This document shows positions 15,198 to 22,334 of a stretch of DNA of 22,334 bases, in pieces. The notes beneath the pieces were generated by a model that saw nothing but the letters and a program-made list of their open reading frames with translations, had not been told where the DNA came from and made no database searches. Position numbers and translations under genes: made by a program. Source of the DNA: QHWK01 sp035315685 (GTDB lineage Bacteria > Acidobacteriota > Vicinamibacteria > Vicinamibacterales > CAVVIG01); contig DATFXR010000093.1 of the NCBI GenBank assembly GCA_035315685.1, forward strand, positions 1 through 22,334, in the 5' to 3' direction. Every line of letters begins with the position of its first letter. Positions within the stretch are counted from its first letter, which is position 1.

Positions 15198-16228
15198 TGC
15201 ACGGCTCCCGATCGAACCGGGAGCGGCACCGGGCGCGGCCCGCCCCACGGTTCGAGTGCGCGCGGCTCCGCCGGCGCGACGGTGTAGATGCGCCGCTGCC
15301 GCCCGTCCATGTAGATGCGTATCAGCAGTTCCGCGAGCAGGCCGAGCCCGAGCAGCACGATTCCCGTCTGCACGAGGAGGGCGCTGAGCAGCAGCAGCGG
15401 TCCGTGCGCGAGAAAGACCGGCGCTCCCGAGATCAGCTTCGTCGCGAGCACCCAGCCGCCTGCCGCAAGGCCGGCGGCGACGGTCGCGAAACCGATCGGC
15501 CCGAAGAAGTGCAACGGCCGCGTTACGTAGCGAAGCAGGAAACGGACGGTCATGAGATCGGCCGCCACGCGCCACGTCCTCGACAGCCCGTAGTGCGATT
15601 GATTCTGCGGACGTGGAATGTTGGCGATCGGCACCTCCGCGATTCGCGCCCCACCCCAGCTCGCCAATGCCGGGATGAACCGATGGAGATCGCCGTAGAG
15701 CCGGATCCGCTTGATCACCGGCGCGCGATACGCCTTGAAGGTGGTGCCGAAGTCGTGCAGCGACACGCCCGACAGCTTTGCCATCAGCCAGTTGGCGATC
15801 TTCGACGGCACCCGTCGCGTCCACAGGTTGTCGACGCGCTGCGCCCGCCAGCCGCTGACGATGTCGTAGCCTTCCGACAGCTTGGCGAGCAGCTTCGGGA
15901 TCTCTTCCGGCGCATGCTGCAGATCGCCGTCCATCGCGACGATGACGTCGCCGCGTGCGGCGTCGAAGCCGGCCGCGAGCGCGGCGGTCTGTCCGTAGTT
16001 GCGCGCCAGCCGAATCACCCGGACGTATTCGTATTCCGCTGCGATCGTCTGCAGCGCCTCGACGGTTCCGTCGCTGCTGCCATCGTCGACATAGATGATT
16101 TCCGAGGCGAGGCCGAGGAGGAACAGGACCGACGAGAGGCGGCGATGCAGTTCCTCGAGCGTGCTCACTTCGTTGAAGAGTGGAACGACGATCGACAGCC
16201 GAGTGCGGTTCCGGGTGTTACGAGGCAT
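15194..16228 (-). CDS. GT2 polyprenyl-phosphate glycosyltransferase (DPM1/ArnC-like)
   Basis: A 344-residue protein. The GT-A fold spans residues ~10-235 with SIVVPLFNE, the nucleotide-binding DDGSSDGT (48-55), the metal-binding DGD (100-102) followed by QHAPEEI, and the DFGTTFKAYRAPVI acceptor region. Two hydrophobic segments follow (about FGPIGFATVAAGLAAGGWVLA and LLLSALLVQTGIVLLGLGLL), the arrangement of dolichol/undecaprenyl-phosphate glycosyltransferases. By family it transfers a sugar from a nucleotide sugar to polyprenyl phosphate on the cytoplasmic face of the inner membrane, the donor later used by GT-C enzymes such as the GT39 protein encoded upstream. GGAG lies 8 bases before the ATG. 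The start overlaps the deacetylase gene by 11 bp and the stop overlaps the next gene by 4 bp. Confidence 0.93.
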   Translation of the reverse strand: MPRNTRNRTRLSIVVPLFNEVSTLEELHRRLSSVLFLLGLASEIIYVDDGSSDGTVEALQTIAAEYEYVRVIRLARNYGQTAALAAGFDAARGDVIVAMDGDLQHAPEEIPKLLAKLSEGYDIVSGWRAQRVDNLWTRRVPSKIANWLMAKLSGVSLHDFGTTFKAYRAPVIKRIRLYGDLHRFIPALASWGGARIAEVPIANIPRPQNQSHYGLSRTWRVAADLMTVRFLLRYVTRPLHFFGPIGFATVAAGLAAGGWVLATKLISGAPVFLAHGPLLLLSALLVQTGIVLLGLGLLAELLIRIYMDGRQRRIYTVAPAEPRALEPWGGPRPVPLPVRSGAVQ

Positions 16229-17117
16229 GACGGAGACTCCTGCGCAGCGAGGGCGCGAGATCGTGACGGACCAGGGTGATGCGCTCGCGGGTGAGAGTGG
16301 CCCGCGTCTCCAGGCTGCACATCAGGGCAACCTCCTCGAGCCGCGACTCGACGAGGCGCGTCGGCAACCGGCGCAGATCGGCGTCGGCGTAGCCGGGATG
16401 CACCATCAGCTCGGTGACTCCCGGTTGGAGCTCGTGCAGCATCCGGCGCAGCGAGCGCCGGTTGAGGACGCCGGTGTCGATGCGTCCTGTGAAGTTCGCC
16501 ACGCGCAGGCCGAGCGCTGCGGCAGCGCGGTAGTTGCGCTGCGCCCACGGCCACAGCAGCGCGTTCAGCCAGGCCTGTTGGCGCGTCGCCGCCGGCGCAT
16601 CGCTGTCGCGTCCGACTGCAGCGGCGGCCGACCAGCGCTCGTATGGCACGCGCACGGCAGGGATGCCAAAGCGCGCCGCCAGCCGTGCCACGATCGCGAA
16701 CACCGGCGGATACGCGTGGACGTGTTTGTGAGCGTCCAGGTGCGTCAGCGGCACGGCGGACCGCAGGCGGTCGATCTGTGCCGTCAGCTCGCGCTCGACC
16801 TCGTTCAGCGACACCCGGCCCTGCAGACACGCGACGATGAACGGCCGCCACGAGTGGCGAAACCGTCCACCGTCGGTCACCAGGGTGGGAACGTCGCGGG
16901 CGGGGAGCGTCGGTGTACCGTCCACCAGCGTGAGATGCACGCCGACGCCCAGTGACGGGCGACTACGCGCCCGTCGAATCGCGTCGACCGTGCCGGGCGC
17001 GTTTGCAAACAGGCTGGCGCTCGTCAGGATGCCGAGATCGTGGGCGTCGAGGATCCCCTCGTTCACGCCGACCGTGAGGCCGAAGTCGTCCGCGTTGACG
17101 ACGAGCTGGCGTAGCAT
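16218..17117 (-). CDS. ChbG/HpnK (YdjC) family carbohydrate deacetylase
   Basis: A 299-residue protein with the YdjC hallmarks: VNADDFG at the N-terminus (D10, D11), GVHLTL (H61), THLDAHKHVH (H126, H130, H132, H134) and the late MVHPGY motif. The family removes acetyl groups from N-acetylated sugars (ChbG on chitobiose) or from hopanoid-linked amino sugars (HpnK) using a metal held by Asp and His. Because the adjacent genes encode a polyprenyl-phosphate glycosyltransferase and a GT39-like transferase, a lipid-linked N-acetylhexosamine is the most likely substrate, by inference. The ATG at 17117 follows GGAG by 8 bases and begins 4 bp after the upstream stop; the end overlaps the GT2 start by 11 bp. 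No other hopanoid genes are visible, so the name hpnK is not applied. Confidence 0.9.
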   Translation of the reverse strand: MLRQLVVNADDFGLTVGVNEGILDAHDLGILTSASLFANAPGTVDAIRRARSRPSLGVGVHLTLVDGTPTLPARDVPTLVTDGGRFRHSWRPFIVACLQGRVSLNEVERELTAQIDRLRSAVPLTHLDAHKHVHAYPPVFAIVARLAARFGIPAVRVPYERWSAAAAVGRDSDAPAATRQQAWLNALLWPWAQRNYRAAAALGLRVANFTGRIDTGVLNRRSLRRMLHELQPGVTELMVHPGYADADLRRLPTRLVESRLEEVALMCSLETRATLTRERITLVRHDLAPSLRRSLRHAS

Positions 17118-17121
17118 GATG

Positions 17122-18753
17122 TCACTCCGGCAGGCGGAAGATCTGCGCGACGACGCGTTCGTCGATTCGGATCTCCCGCCACGGCGTCTCGCGGGCGCGC
17201 AGCTGCGAGACCACGGCTTCGTTTTCGAATGTCAGGTGTTCGTCCTGAACGATGGCCCACGATTCGCGCGCGTGGACATCGAGCCCGTCCATCGACAGCG
17301 AGCGCACGCGAATGTCCGGTCGAGACTGCTCGCGCACGTAGTGGGCCACGACCGCCGGCGCATCGCTGACGATCTGCGCGGACGGCGCGGCGACCGAGAC
17401 GATGCCCGCGACCGCTTCACGAACGCCGTAGTCGTAGGTGTCCTCGGGAAACGCCGGTCGCGCGACATTCACCCGGGCGCCGACGACGTTCTCGAACAGC
17501 GAGTAGAACGGCGCGGCGGCCTGCTGGGCGCGGATCAGCCCGACGGCGAACACCGCCACGGCCGCGATCGCCACCGAGATCCGCGCCGCCAGCGGCAGCC
17601 AGTTCTTCCGGAGCAGCCAGCCGAGGCCGGCGACGATCCCGACGGCTGCAATCACGTCGATCGTCGCCAGCATCGGCAGCGAGTAGCGCAGGAACTTCGC
17701 CGCCATCAGCGAGTAGGGAACGATCACGAACACCGCCAGCACCCGCAGCAGCACGAACCCGCGCTCGTGTCGGCGGCGGATCATCTCGATGACGCCCGGC
17801 ACCAGCGCGGCGAGCGCGACGATCGGCACTTTCGTCGCGAGCAGACGCAGATAAAACGTCACTGGCACGCCCAGCGGCGAGATCGGCACGTTCGTCACGT
17901 AGAGCGCCCCGGCGTAGGCATAGCCGTGATGGGCGAGCATCGTTCCGCGGACGTAGCTCGCCATGTACTGCCACGTCGAGGGCAGCAGAATCGCGAGGTC
18001 TGCCGTCACGAACGCCACCGCCATCGCCGCGTAGTGGCGCAGCCGGTGTGGCTTGTTCTCTCCAGGCTCGGGATCGGTGAGGAGATTGAACAGTGCGTAC
18101 ATGCCGAGATAGTGCGGCATGTATTTCGAGGCGAGCATCAGGCCGAATGACGCGCCGCTCGCGGTATACCAGCGCTGCGCGCCGGTGACGTCGGCCACGC
18201 CCTGCTGCTTGGCGCGCTCGTAACAGAACACCGCCAGCAGAAAGAACAGCAGCAGGAACGTGTCCTCTTTGCCGATGCGATTGATCCCGATCGCGTTGAC
18301 GTCGAGCGCCCAGATCAGCGCGGTCGCCGCCGCGACGCTGCCGCCGAACAGCATGTCGGCCACACCGAACAGCACGGCCGTCGTGGCGGCGCCCGCCAGC
18401 GCGTTCGGCAGCCGGACGGCGGTCTCCGGCGAGATTGCCGCTTCGGGCGGCGCGACCCGGTTCCATCGATCCGCAACGCCGACGCTGGCCCACATCGCCA
18501 GCTTCATCAGCATCGGATGCTCGGCATTCGCACCGAAGTGGCCGGCGCGGTACTGCTCGATCGCCTCCACCTTGTTGATCTCGTCTTCGCTGAAGCCGTA
18601 GGTGTCGAGCGCGGTAATGCGCACCGTCGCTGCGATCAACACCGAGCACACGAGGACGATGACCTTGGCGCGGGCCCACGGCAGGGTCAGCGCGTCTGCG
18701 GACGCGCCGTCCCAGGTCGCAGGACGCGGCGATGGGATCGAGAGAGCAGGCAT
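17122..18753 (-). CDS. GT39-like (PMT/ArnT-type) membrane glycosyltransferase
   Basis: A 543-residue protein. A first membrane segment (~28-48) is followed by the extracytoplasmic loop motif FSEDEINKVE with the D57-E58 pair expected at the GT-C active site, then AEHPMLMKL, the HP-x-L motif seen in ArnT/PMT_2 proteins. About ten further hydrophobic segments follow, and the last ~130 residues form a soluble periplasmic domain. By family it uses a polyprenyl-phosphate sugar donor to glycosylate an acceptor (lipid, protein or glycan) on the outer face of the inner membrane. The GT2 enzyme of the same operon could make its donor. It is the first gene of the five-gene minus-strand unit; its stop lies 4 bp before the deacetylase ATG. 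The start at 18753 has no strong Shine-Dalgarno. Confidence 0.9.
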   Translation of the reverse strand: MPALSIPSPRPATWDGASADALTLPWARAKVIVLVCSVLIAATVRITALDTYGFSEDEINKVEAIEQYRAGHFGANAEHPMLMKLAMWASVGVADRWNRVAPPEAAISPETAVRLPNALAGAATTAVLFGVADMLFGGSVAAATALIWALDVNAIGINRIGKEDTFLLLFFLLAVFCYERAKQQGVADVTGAQRWYTASGASFGLMLASKYMPHYLGMYALFNLLTDPEPGENKPHRLRHYAAMAVAFVTADLAILLPSTWQYMASYVRGTMLAHHGYAYAGALYVTNVPISPLGVPVTFYLRLLATKVPIVALAALVPGVIEMIRRRHERGFVLLRVLAVFVIVPYSLMAAKFLRYSLPMLATIDVIAAVGIVAGLGWLLRKNWLPLAARISVAIAAVAVFAVGLIRAQQAAAPFYSLFENVVGARVNVARPAFPEDTYDYGVREAVAGIVSVAAPSAQIVSDAPAVVAHYVREQSRPDIRVRSLSMDGLDVHARESWAIVQDEHLTFENEAVVSQLRARETPWREIRIDERVVAQIFRLPE

Positions 18754-18801
18754 GCTGGCGACGGTGAGGGCAAACGGCGATCCAGATAACGCACGCCGCG
18801 C

Positions 18802-18825
18802 TGCGCGCCGGATTGCGCGCCGAAT
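18802..18825. repeat. 12-bp tandem direct repeat upstream of the envelope operon
   Basis: Two adjacent copies of a 12-mer (TGCGCGCCGGAT, then the same with one change) lie 49-72 bp upstream of the GT39 start codon. Position is compatible with an operator, but two copies of a GC-rich 12-mer can also be chance in this genome. Confidence 0.35.
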
Positions 18826-18945
18826 CAGTGCGTTGAGTGCATCTTCGAGCGAGCAGCCGTGCTCGCGCTCAGGCGGTCGAGTGCGCGATGGTCATCAGAT
18901 CTGTGCATCCGTGAGCACGCACCGTGCTGATCCGCCGATGGCGGG

Positions 18946-19028
18946 ATGGCTAATGGCTGATGGCTGGTCGACGGCAGATGACCGGTGAGCACGAGGACCA
19001 AGCCATTAGCCATTGAGCCATCAGCCAT
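18946..19028. repeat. inverted array of ATGGCT hexamers
   Basis: ATGGCT occurs three times at 18946, 18953 and 18960 (7-bp step); its complement AGCCAT occurs four times at 19001, 19008, 19016 and 19023 (7-8-bp step). The two clusters face each other across about 35 bp and can fold into an imperfect hairpin of roughly 20 bp per arm. It lies just before the NHLP-like gene and could be an untranslated-leader structure, a binding-site array or a dispersed genomic repeat. Confidence 0.65.
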
Positions 19029-19072
19029 GTCGGATCAACACTGGCGCGCACTTTGCGATGACCGTGAGCTAC

Positions 19073-19297
19073 ATGTCGCAGAAGACAGTCCAGTTCGTCA
19101 TCGGATGGTTGCTCACCGACGAGGAGATGCGGCGCCGGTTCGTCGAGCGTCCTCGCGAAACGCTGTTGGAGATCCGCGATCAGGGGTACGAGCTGACGCT
19201 GGACGAGCTCGAGGCGCTGGCGCGGAGCGCGCCGACCGAGTGGCCGGCGATGGCGCGCTACATTCATCCGCGGCTGCAACGCTGCAGACTGCAGTAG
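19073..19297 (+). CDS. Os1348/NHLP-clan-like small protein (nitrile-hydratase-alpha-like leader family)
   Basis: A 74-residue protein beginning MSQKTVQFVIGWLLTDEEMR. It has the pattern of the NHLP clan: an initial helix ending in a T-D-E-E/F turn, a second helix (FVERPRETLLEIRDQ), and a final LTLDELEAL helix. Clan members resemble the leader part of ribosomally made, modified peptides and the nitrile hydratase alpha subunit. The tail after residue ~52 (APTEWPAMARYIHPRLQRCRLQ) has a single Cys and no Gly-Gly cleavage site, so a function as a modified-peptide precursor is uncertain. The ATG at 19073 is preferred because MSQK is the typical start; ATG at 19058 is possible. GTGAG lies 5 bases upstream of it. 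No modification enzyme or transporter is adjacent; the convergent neighbour is a sigma-54 activator. The ATGGCT inverted array lies 45 bp before the start. Confidence 0.68.
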   Translation: MSQKTVQFVIGWLLTDEEMRRRFVERPRETLLEIRDQGYELTLDELEALARSAPTEWPAMARYIHPRLQRCRLQ

Positions 19298-19340
19298 AGG
19301 CGAGGAACGGACGCGAGGCGGCTGCGACGCGTTCACCTGT

Positions 19341-20858
19341 TCATGCGTACGCGCCCGCATCGAGGTCGTACTTCCTGAGCCGCACGTAGAGCTGCGTGCG
19401 CGAGAGTCCGAGCCGGCGCGCGGCCTTCGATTTGTTGCCGCCGGTGTCCCGCATCACACGCTCGATCGTCTCGCGTTCGACGGCGTTCAGATCGTTCGCC
19501 TCGGGCGGCAGCATTGCGGGCGCGCGCTGCAGCGAGAGGTGGTCCGAGGTGATCAGGCCGCCCTCGCACAGAATCGCGGCCCGCTCGAGCGCATTCCGCA
19601 GTTCGCGCACGTTGCCCGGCCAGTCGTGCGCCAGCAGCGCCGCCCGCGCATCGCGCGTCAACCCCGCCGGCGGTCGGCCGAACGACCGGCCGATTTCCTG
19701 CAGAAACGCGTCGCTCAACTCGAGCACGTCGGTCGTCCGCTCTCGAAGCGGCGGGATGCGGATGTCGAAGACCTGCAATCGGTAGTACAGATCCTCGCGG
19801 AAGTCACCGCGGTCGACCGCTTTCTTGAGGTCGCGGTTGGTGGCGGCGACCACGCGTACGTTCGCCTTCTGCAGCCGGGTCCCGCCAAGCCGCTGAAATT
19901 CGCGCTCCTGAAGGACGCGCAGGAACTTTGCCTGCGCGGACGGCGTCATCTCGGTCACTTCATCGAGGAACAGGACGCCTCCGCCGGCGAGCTCGATTTG
20001 CCCCGGCTTGGCCTGTTGCGCGCCGGTGAAGGCGCCGCGCTCGTAGCCGAACAGCTCGGACTCGAGCAGCTGCTCGGGCAGCGCCGCACAGTTGAGCGCG
20101 ACGAAGGGTCCGCCTTTTCTCGGCGACGCGCGGTGGATGAAGCGAGCGACGACTTCCTTGCCGGTGCCCGATTCACCGGTCACGAGCACGGTCGTTTCCG
20201 TCTCGGCTACCTGCGTGGCTTTCTTGAGCACGTCGAGCCACTCCGCCGATCGGCCGACCATGCGCACTTCCGATTTCGAATCGAGCTCGCGTGCCAGCGA
20301 CTGCACGCGCGCCTCGAGGCGCTCGGCCCGCGCGTGCGCCTCGGCGACCTGCCGGGCGGCGTCGGCCAGCTGCTCGTGCGACACGGCCAGCGCCACGTGA
20401 TCCGCAACCCGTCGCGCCACCCTGACATCGTCGCGGCAGAAAGCGCCGGTGGTTTTCGACCAGAAACCGAGACCCATGCTCTGCTGGCCGGCCCGCGTCA
20501 GCACGACGAGCAGCGACCTGAATCCCGCGGCCAGGATGCGCTCGCGCAGATCGACCGGCTCGACGACCGGCAGCTTCGCCGTCGCGAAGTCGTCGAAGAT
20601 GATGAAGCCCTCCTCGGGCTCGGAGTCATCCGCTTTGGTGAAGCGGCTCAGGCCGCGAAATTCGTCGGTCGATGCCGCCTCGATCAGAATCTGGCCGCCA
20701 CGATCGTGAAACATCATCGTGAGCAGATCGTGCGGCAGCATTCTCTTCGCGATCTCCGACACGCGCGGAAAGACATCGCGAATGTCGAGCACGCCGGCGA
20801 TCGTCCGCAGCAGCTCGACCGAGCTCTCGATGTCGACGGCGAGCTGGGCCTCAGTCAC
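19341..20858 (-). CDS. GAF-domain sigma-54-dependent transcriptional activator (Fis-type HTH)
   Basis: A 505-residue regulator. Residues ~12-165 are a GAF-like sensor domain, followed by a coiled-coil linker (~160-195). Residues ~200-430 are the AAA+ sigma-54 interaction domain with Walker A GESGTGKE (228-235), the GAFTGA loop (275-280) that contacts sigma-54, Walker B GGGVLFLDE (292-300), and WPGNVRELRNALERA. The C-terminus (~455-495) is a Fis-type helix-turn-helix (NKSKAARRLGLSRTQLYVRL). It uses ATP to open sigma-54 RNA polymerase complexes in response to a ligand or redox cue at the GAF domain; there is no receiver domain or adjacent kinase. The start is GTG at 20858 with GGAG about 7 bases upstream. 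It ends 43 bp from the convergent NHLP-like gene. Target genes are not evident; no clear GG-N10-GC promoter was found nearby. Confidence 0.93.
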   Translation of the reverse strand: MTEAQLAVDIESSVELLRTIAGVLDIRDVFPRVSEIAKRMLPHDLLTMMFHDRGGQILIEAASTDEFRGLSRFTKADDSEPEEGFIIFDDFATAKLPVVEPVDLRERILAAGFRSLLVVLTRAGQQSMGLGFWSKTTGAFCRDDVRVARRVADHVALAVSHEQLADAARQVAEAHARAERLEARVQSLARELDSKSEVRMVGRSAEWLDVLKKATQVAETETTVLVTGESGTGKEVVARFIHRASPRKGGPFVALNCAALPEQLLESELFGYERGAFTGAQQAKPGQIELAGGGVLFLDEVTEMTPSAQAKFLRVLQEREFQRLGGTRLQKANVRVVAATNRDLKKAVDRGDFREDLYYRLQVFDIRIPPLRERTTDVLELSDAFLQEIGRSFGRPPAGLTRDARAALLAHDWPGNVRELRNALERAAILCEGGLITSDHLSLQRAPAMLPPEANDLNAVERETIERVMRDTGGNKSKAARRLGLSRTQLYVRLRKYDLDAGAYA

Positions 20859-21401
20859 ATCCGCACTCCATCTTTGCTACGGTTCCCTTATCTGCCAATT
20901 GACTGCTCGATCTCACTGTATCGCCAGGTGGCGGCTGCCCTTCAATGACCTCCGACGTAATGACGATTGACGACGCGCTGCCTCGACACGTTCCTTACTT
21001 TCGCCTCGATAAGACGCACAAACAATCCGGCAGGTGCCGTACGGTCGGCTCAGTCGCGCGCGCGAGATGCACACCGGACAATATGACGAACGCGATCTGC
21101 GACTTTTGGACGATGCGGGATCGTTCGGTTCCGGACGACTGACGCATGGTCCTGCTGCGGCGCGATCGATATCGGTCCTCGCGGCCGCGTACGTCTAGAC
21201 GGGTCAGCGGCACGGGTTGTGACATGGGGCCCGCCCAGCGTCGCTCGCGAATCGTCCCTCGGTTCCGTGTAAACCGTTCGCACACCAGTCGTCACGGGCC
21301 CATCCGGCAATGGTGGCGAGACGGCTGAAAGATTTCGGCGCTGCTGAGCCCATCGGGATGAATCCCTGCCCGATCAATCGACTGGAGAGACTCGCGGCGG
21401 G
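20859..21401. other. 543-bp stretch without a recognisable gene
   Basis: Short open frames exist on both strands (for example 20945-21142 plus and 20995-21285 minus), but none has a good ribosome site, a protein-like sequence or a recognisable motif. The minus-strand sequence just after the transhydrogenase stop can form GGGAT-TC-ATCCC (about 21354-21365) within a larger ATCGGG/CCCGAT pairing, without a T-run. I see no RNA gene or mobile element here. Confidence 0.55.
20922..20933. promoter_or_regulatory. 12-bp palindrome upstream of the sigma-54 activator gene
   Basis: CGCCAGGTGGCG is an inverted repeat (CGCCA/TGGCG, 2-bp centre) 64-75 bp upstream of the activator's GTG, a plausible dimer binding site. 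On the minus strand TTGGCA lies between it and the gene and could be a -35 element, but the -10 partner is poor. Single short palindromes are common in GC-rich DNA. Confidence 0.3.
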
Positions 21402-22334
21402 TCAGGAATTGAGACGGTTGACGCCGTCGAACGCCGCGGTCTTGTAGCACTCCGCCAGCGTCGGATAGTTGAAGACGGTGTCGACGAAGTAGTCGATTTT
21501 GCCGCCCAGCGCCAGAACCGCCTGACCGATGTGTACCAGCTCGGCGGCTTCGGCGCCGATGATGTGGACACCCAGCAGCAGGCGTGTGTCGCGGTGGAAG
21601 ATCAGTTTCAGCAGACCGGTCTGATCGCCGAGGATCTGGCCACGCGCGATCTCCCGGTATTGCGCGCGTCCGACCTCGTAGGCGACGCCCTGCTCGGTGA
21701 GCTGCTCCTCCGTCTTGCCGACCATCGACATGCCGGGCACGGTGAAGATCCCGTACGGAAACAACTCCGGAAGGCTTTGCGCCGGCACGCCGAATGCGTG
21801 GCACGCGGCGAGCCGGCCCTGTTCCATCGAGGTTGACGCGAGGCTGGGAAACCCGATCACGTCTCCCACGGCGTAGATGTGCGCGACCTCCGTCTGGTAG
21901 TGCTCGTTCACCCGCAGACGGCCGCGATCGTCACAGCCCACGCCGGCCGCTTCGAGGTCCAGCGCATCCGTCGCCCCGCGGCGTCCGACGCTGTAGAGCG
22001 CCTTCTCGGCGACCACCTGCTTTCCGCTCGCAAGACTCAGGCGCACGTGATTGCCGTGGTCGTCACGGTACGATTCGACCGACGACACCTTCTCGCCGAG
22101 GTGGAGCGTCGCGCGGTTCGCGCGCAGGTGATACACGAGCGCTTCGATGATCTCGCGGTCGACGAATGGCAGCAGCTGCGTCCGCGCGTCGATCAAGGTC
22201 ACGCGCACGCCGAGCGCCGCGAAGATGCACGCATATTCCAGCCCGATGACGCCGGCGCCCACCACCGCCAGCGATCGGGGCAGCCGTTCGACCTGCAGCA
22301 GGTCGTCGCAGGTGAAGACGCACTGTCCGTCGCA
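21402..22334 (-). CDS. sthA: soluble pyridine nucleotide transhydrogenase (partial, N-terminus outside window)
   Basis: The frame is open to the right edge, so the N-terminal FAD-binding part lies outside. The visible 310 residues hold the NAD(P)-binding motif VVGAGVIGLEYACIF, the FAD-closing motif IYAVGDVIGFPSLAS, GRLAACHAFG, and the dimerisation domain with YGIFTVPGMSMVG, LLGVHIIGAEAAELVHIGQ and the terminal FNYPTLAECYKTAAFDGVNRL, closely matching SthA/UdhA rather than lipoamide dehydrogenase (no HPT-type catalytic His-Glu end: FNYPT replaces the lipoamide dehydrogenase HAHPT). The enzyme moves hydride between NADPH and NAD+ in the cytoplasm and balances the two pools. The GTG at 22265 is internal and not the start. 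No partner gene is visible. Confidence 0.9.
   Translation of the reverse strand, partial: CDGQCVFTCDDLLQVERLPRSLAVVGAGVIGLEYACIFAALGVRVTLIDARTQLLPFVDREIIEALVYHLRANRATLHLGEKVSSVESYRDDHGNHVRLSLASGKQVVAEKALYSVGRRGATDALDLEAAGVGCDDRGRLRVNEHYQTEVAHIYAVGDVIGFPSLASTSMEQGRLAACHAFGVPAQSLPELFPYGIFTVPGMSMVGKTEEQLTEQGVAYEVGRAQYREIARGQILGDQTGLLKLIFHRDTRLLLGVHIIGAEAAELVHIGQAVLALGGKIDYFVDTVFNYPTLAECYKTAAFDGVNRLNS

Larger units (their letters stand above)
18754..19072. other. repeat-rich divergent spacer without a gene
   Basis: This 319-bp stretch separates the GT39 gene (minus) from the NHLP-like gene (plus) and should hold both promoters, but no convincing -35/-10 pair was seen. It contains a 12-bp direct repeat (18802-18813 and 18814-18825, 11 of 12 identical, core TGCGCGCCG), a GC-rich hairpin GCGAGCA-GCCG-TGCTCGC at 18849-18866, and the ATGGCT inverted array annotated separately. 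Confidence 0.6.

Noticed and set aside
16837..18150. A 437-codon plus-strand frame across the deacetylase and GT39 genes
   Set aside because: It crosses two well-supported minus-strand genes and has a His/Arg/Asp-rich translation typical of antisense frames in GC-rich DNA.
18849..18866. GCGAGCA/TGCTCGC hairpin sharing its heptamer arms with the interior repeat of the MITE-like element at 10818-10842
   Set aside because: The loops differ in length and sequence and no other part of the element is present, so shared ancestry is not supported; a GC-rich 7-bp coincidence is likely.
19539..20948. A 469-codon plus-strand frame opposite the sigma-54 activator
   Set aside because: Antisense shadow of a gene with unmistakable Walker, GAFTGA and Fis motifs on the minus strand.
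20967..20995. TTGACG at 20967 as a -35 box of a plus-strand promoter in the gene-free stretch
   Set aside because: No acceptable -10 hexamer lies 16-18 bp downstream and no plausible gene follows on that strand.

Overview
This is a GC-rich, gene-dense bacterial chromosome segment with 13 protein genes I consider secure and 3 small or weaker ones. The content suggests an acidobacterium, possibly of the Vicinamibacteria or a related lineage. The reasons are OmpR-type winged-helix domains fused to cytoplasmic effector modules, an outer-membrane receptor of the carboxypeptidase-regulatory-domain plus TonB-barrel (Oar-like) type, an Os1348/NHLP-like small protein, and extensive four-base ATGA gene overlaps. 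The taxonomic assignment is inference. No rRNA, tRNA, CRISPR array, integrase or transposase gene was seen.

Left block (2-4038). A plus-strand run of three tightly joined genes encodes a LicC-like nucleotidyltransferase (cut by the window edge), a flippase-like membrane protein of the LPG-synthase TM/UPF0104 family, and a membrane-anchored endonuclease/exonuclease/phosphatase-fold hydrolase. It looks like part of a lipid or head-group pathway. It converges, with a 29-bp overlap, on a DHA2-type MFS exporter.

Regulatory block (4104-8735). Two genes carrying paralogous winged-helix domains are transcribed away from each other. One is fused to an alpha/beta hydrolase and is preceded by a translationally coupled small protein. 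The other is fused to a STAND-type ATPase with a helical-repeat tail. Between them lies a set of CGGTAA-type motifs repeated every 12 bp, a good candidate for the shared operator. A small conserved-looking ORF and a Rieske/FAD oxidoreductase follow.

Envelope operon (18753 down to 10936, minus strand). In transcription order: a GT39-like polyprenyl-sugar glycosyltransferase, a ChbG/HpnK-like deacetylase, a GT2 polyprenyl-phosphate glycosyltransferase, a secreted protein of unknown function, and one continuous reading frame joining a flippase-like membrane protein to a complete TonB-dependent receptor. Neighbours overlap by 4-11 bp or are 4 bp apart, so this looks like one transcription unit. 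The parts would suit making, trimming, flipping and attaching a lipid-linked sugar, with a dedicated outer-membrane receptor. This is the most unusual system in the window. Its 3' end abuts a 162-bp element with 26-bp terminal inverted repeats (MITE-like).

Right block (18754-22334). A repeat-rich spacer precedes a small NHLP-clan protein. Convergent to it is a GAF/sigma-54 activator, followed by about 540 bp without a recognisable gene and then the C-terminal part of a soluble pyridine nucleotide transhydrogenase (sthA), cut by the window edge.
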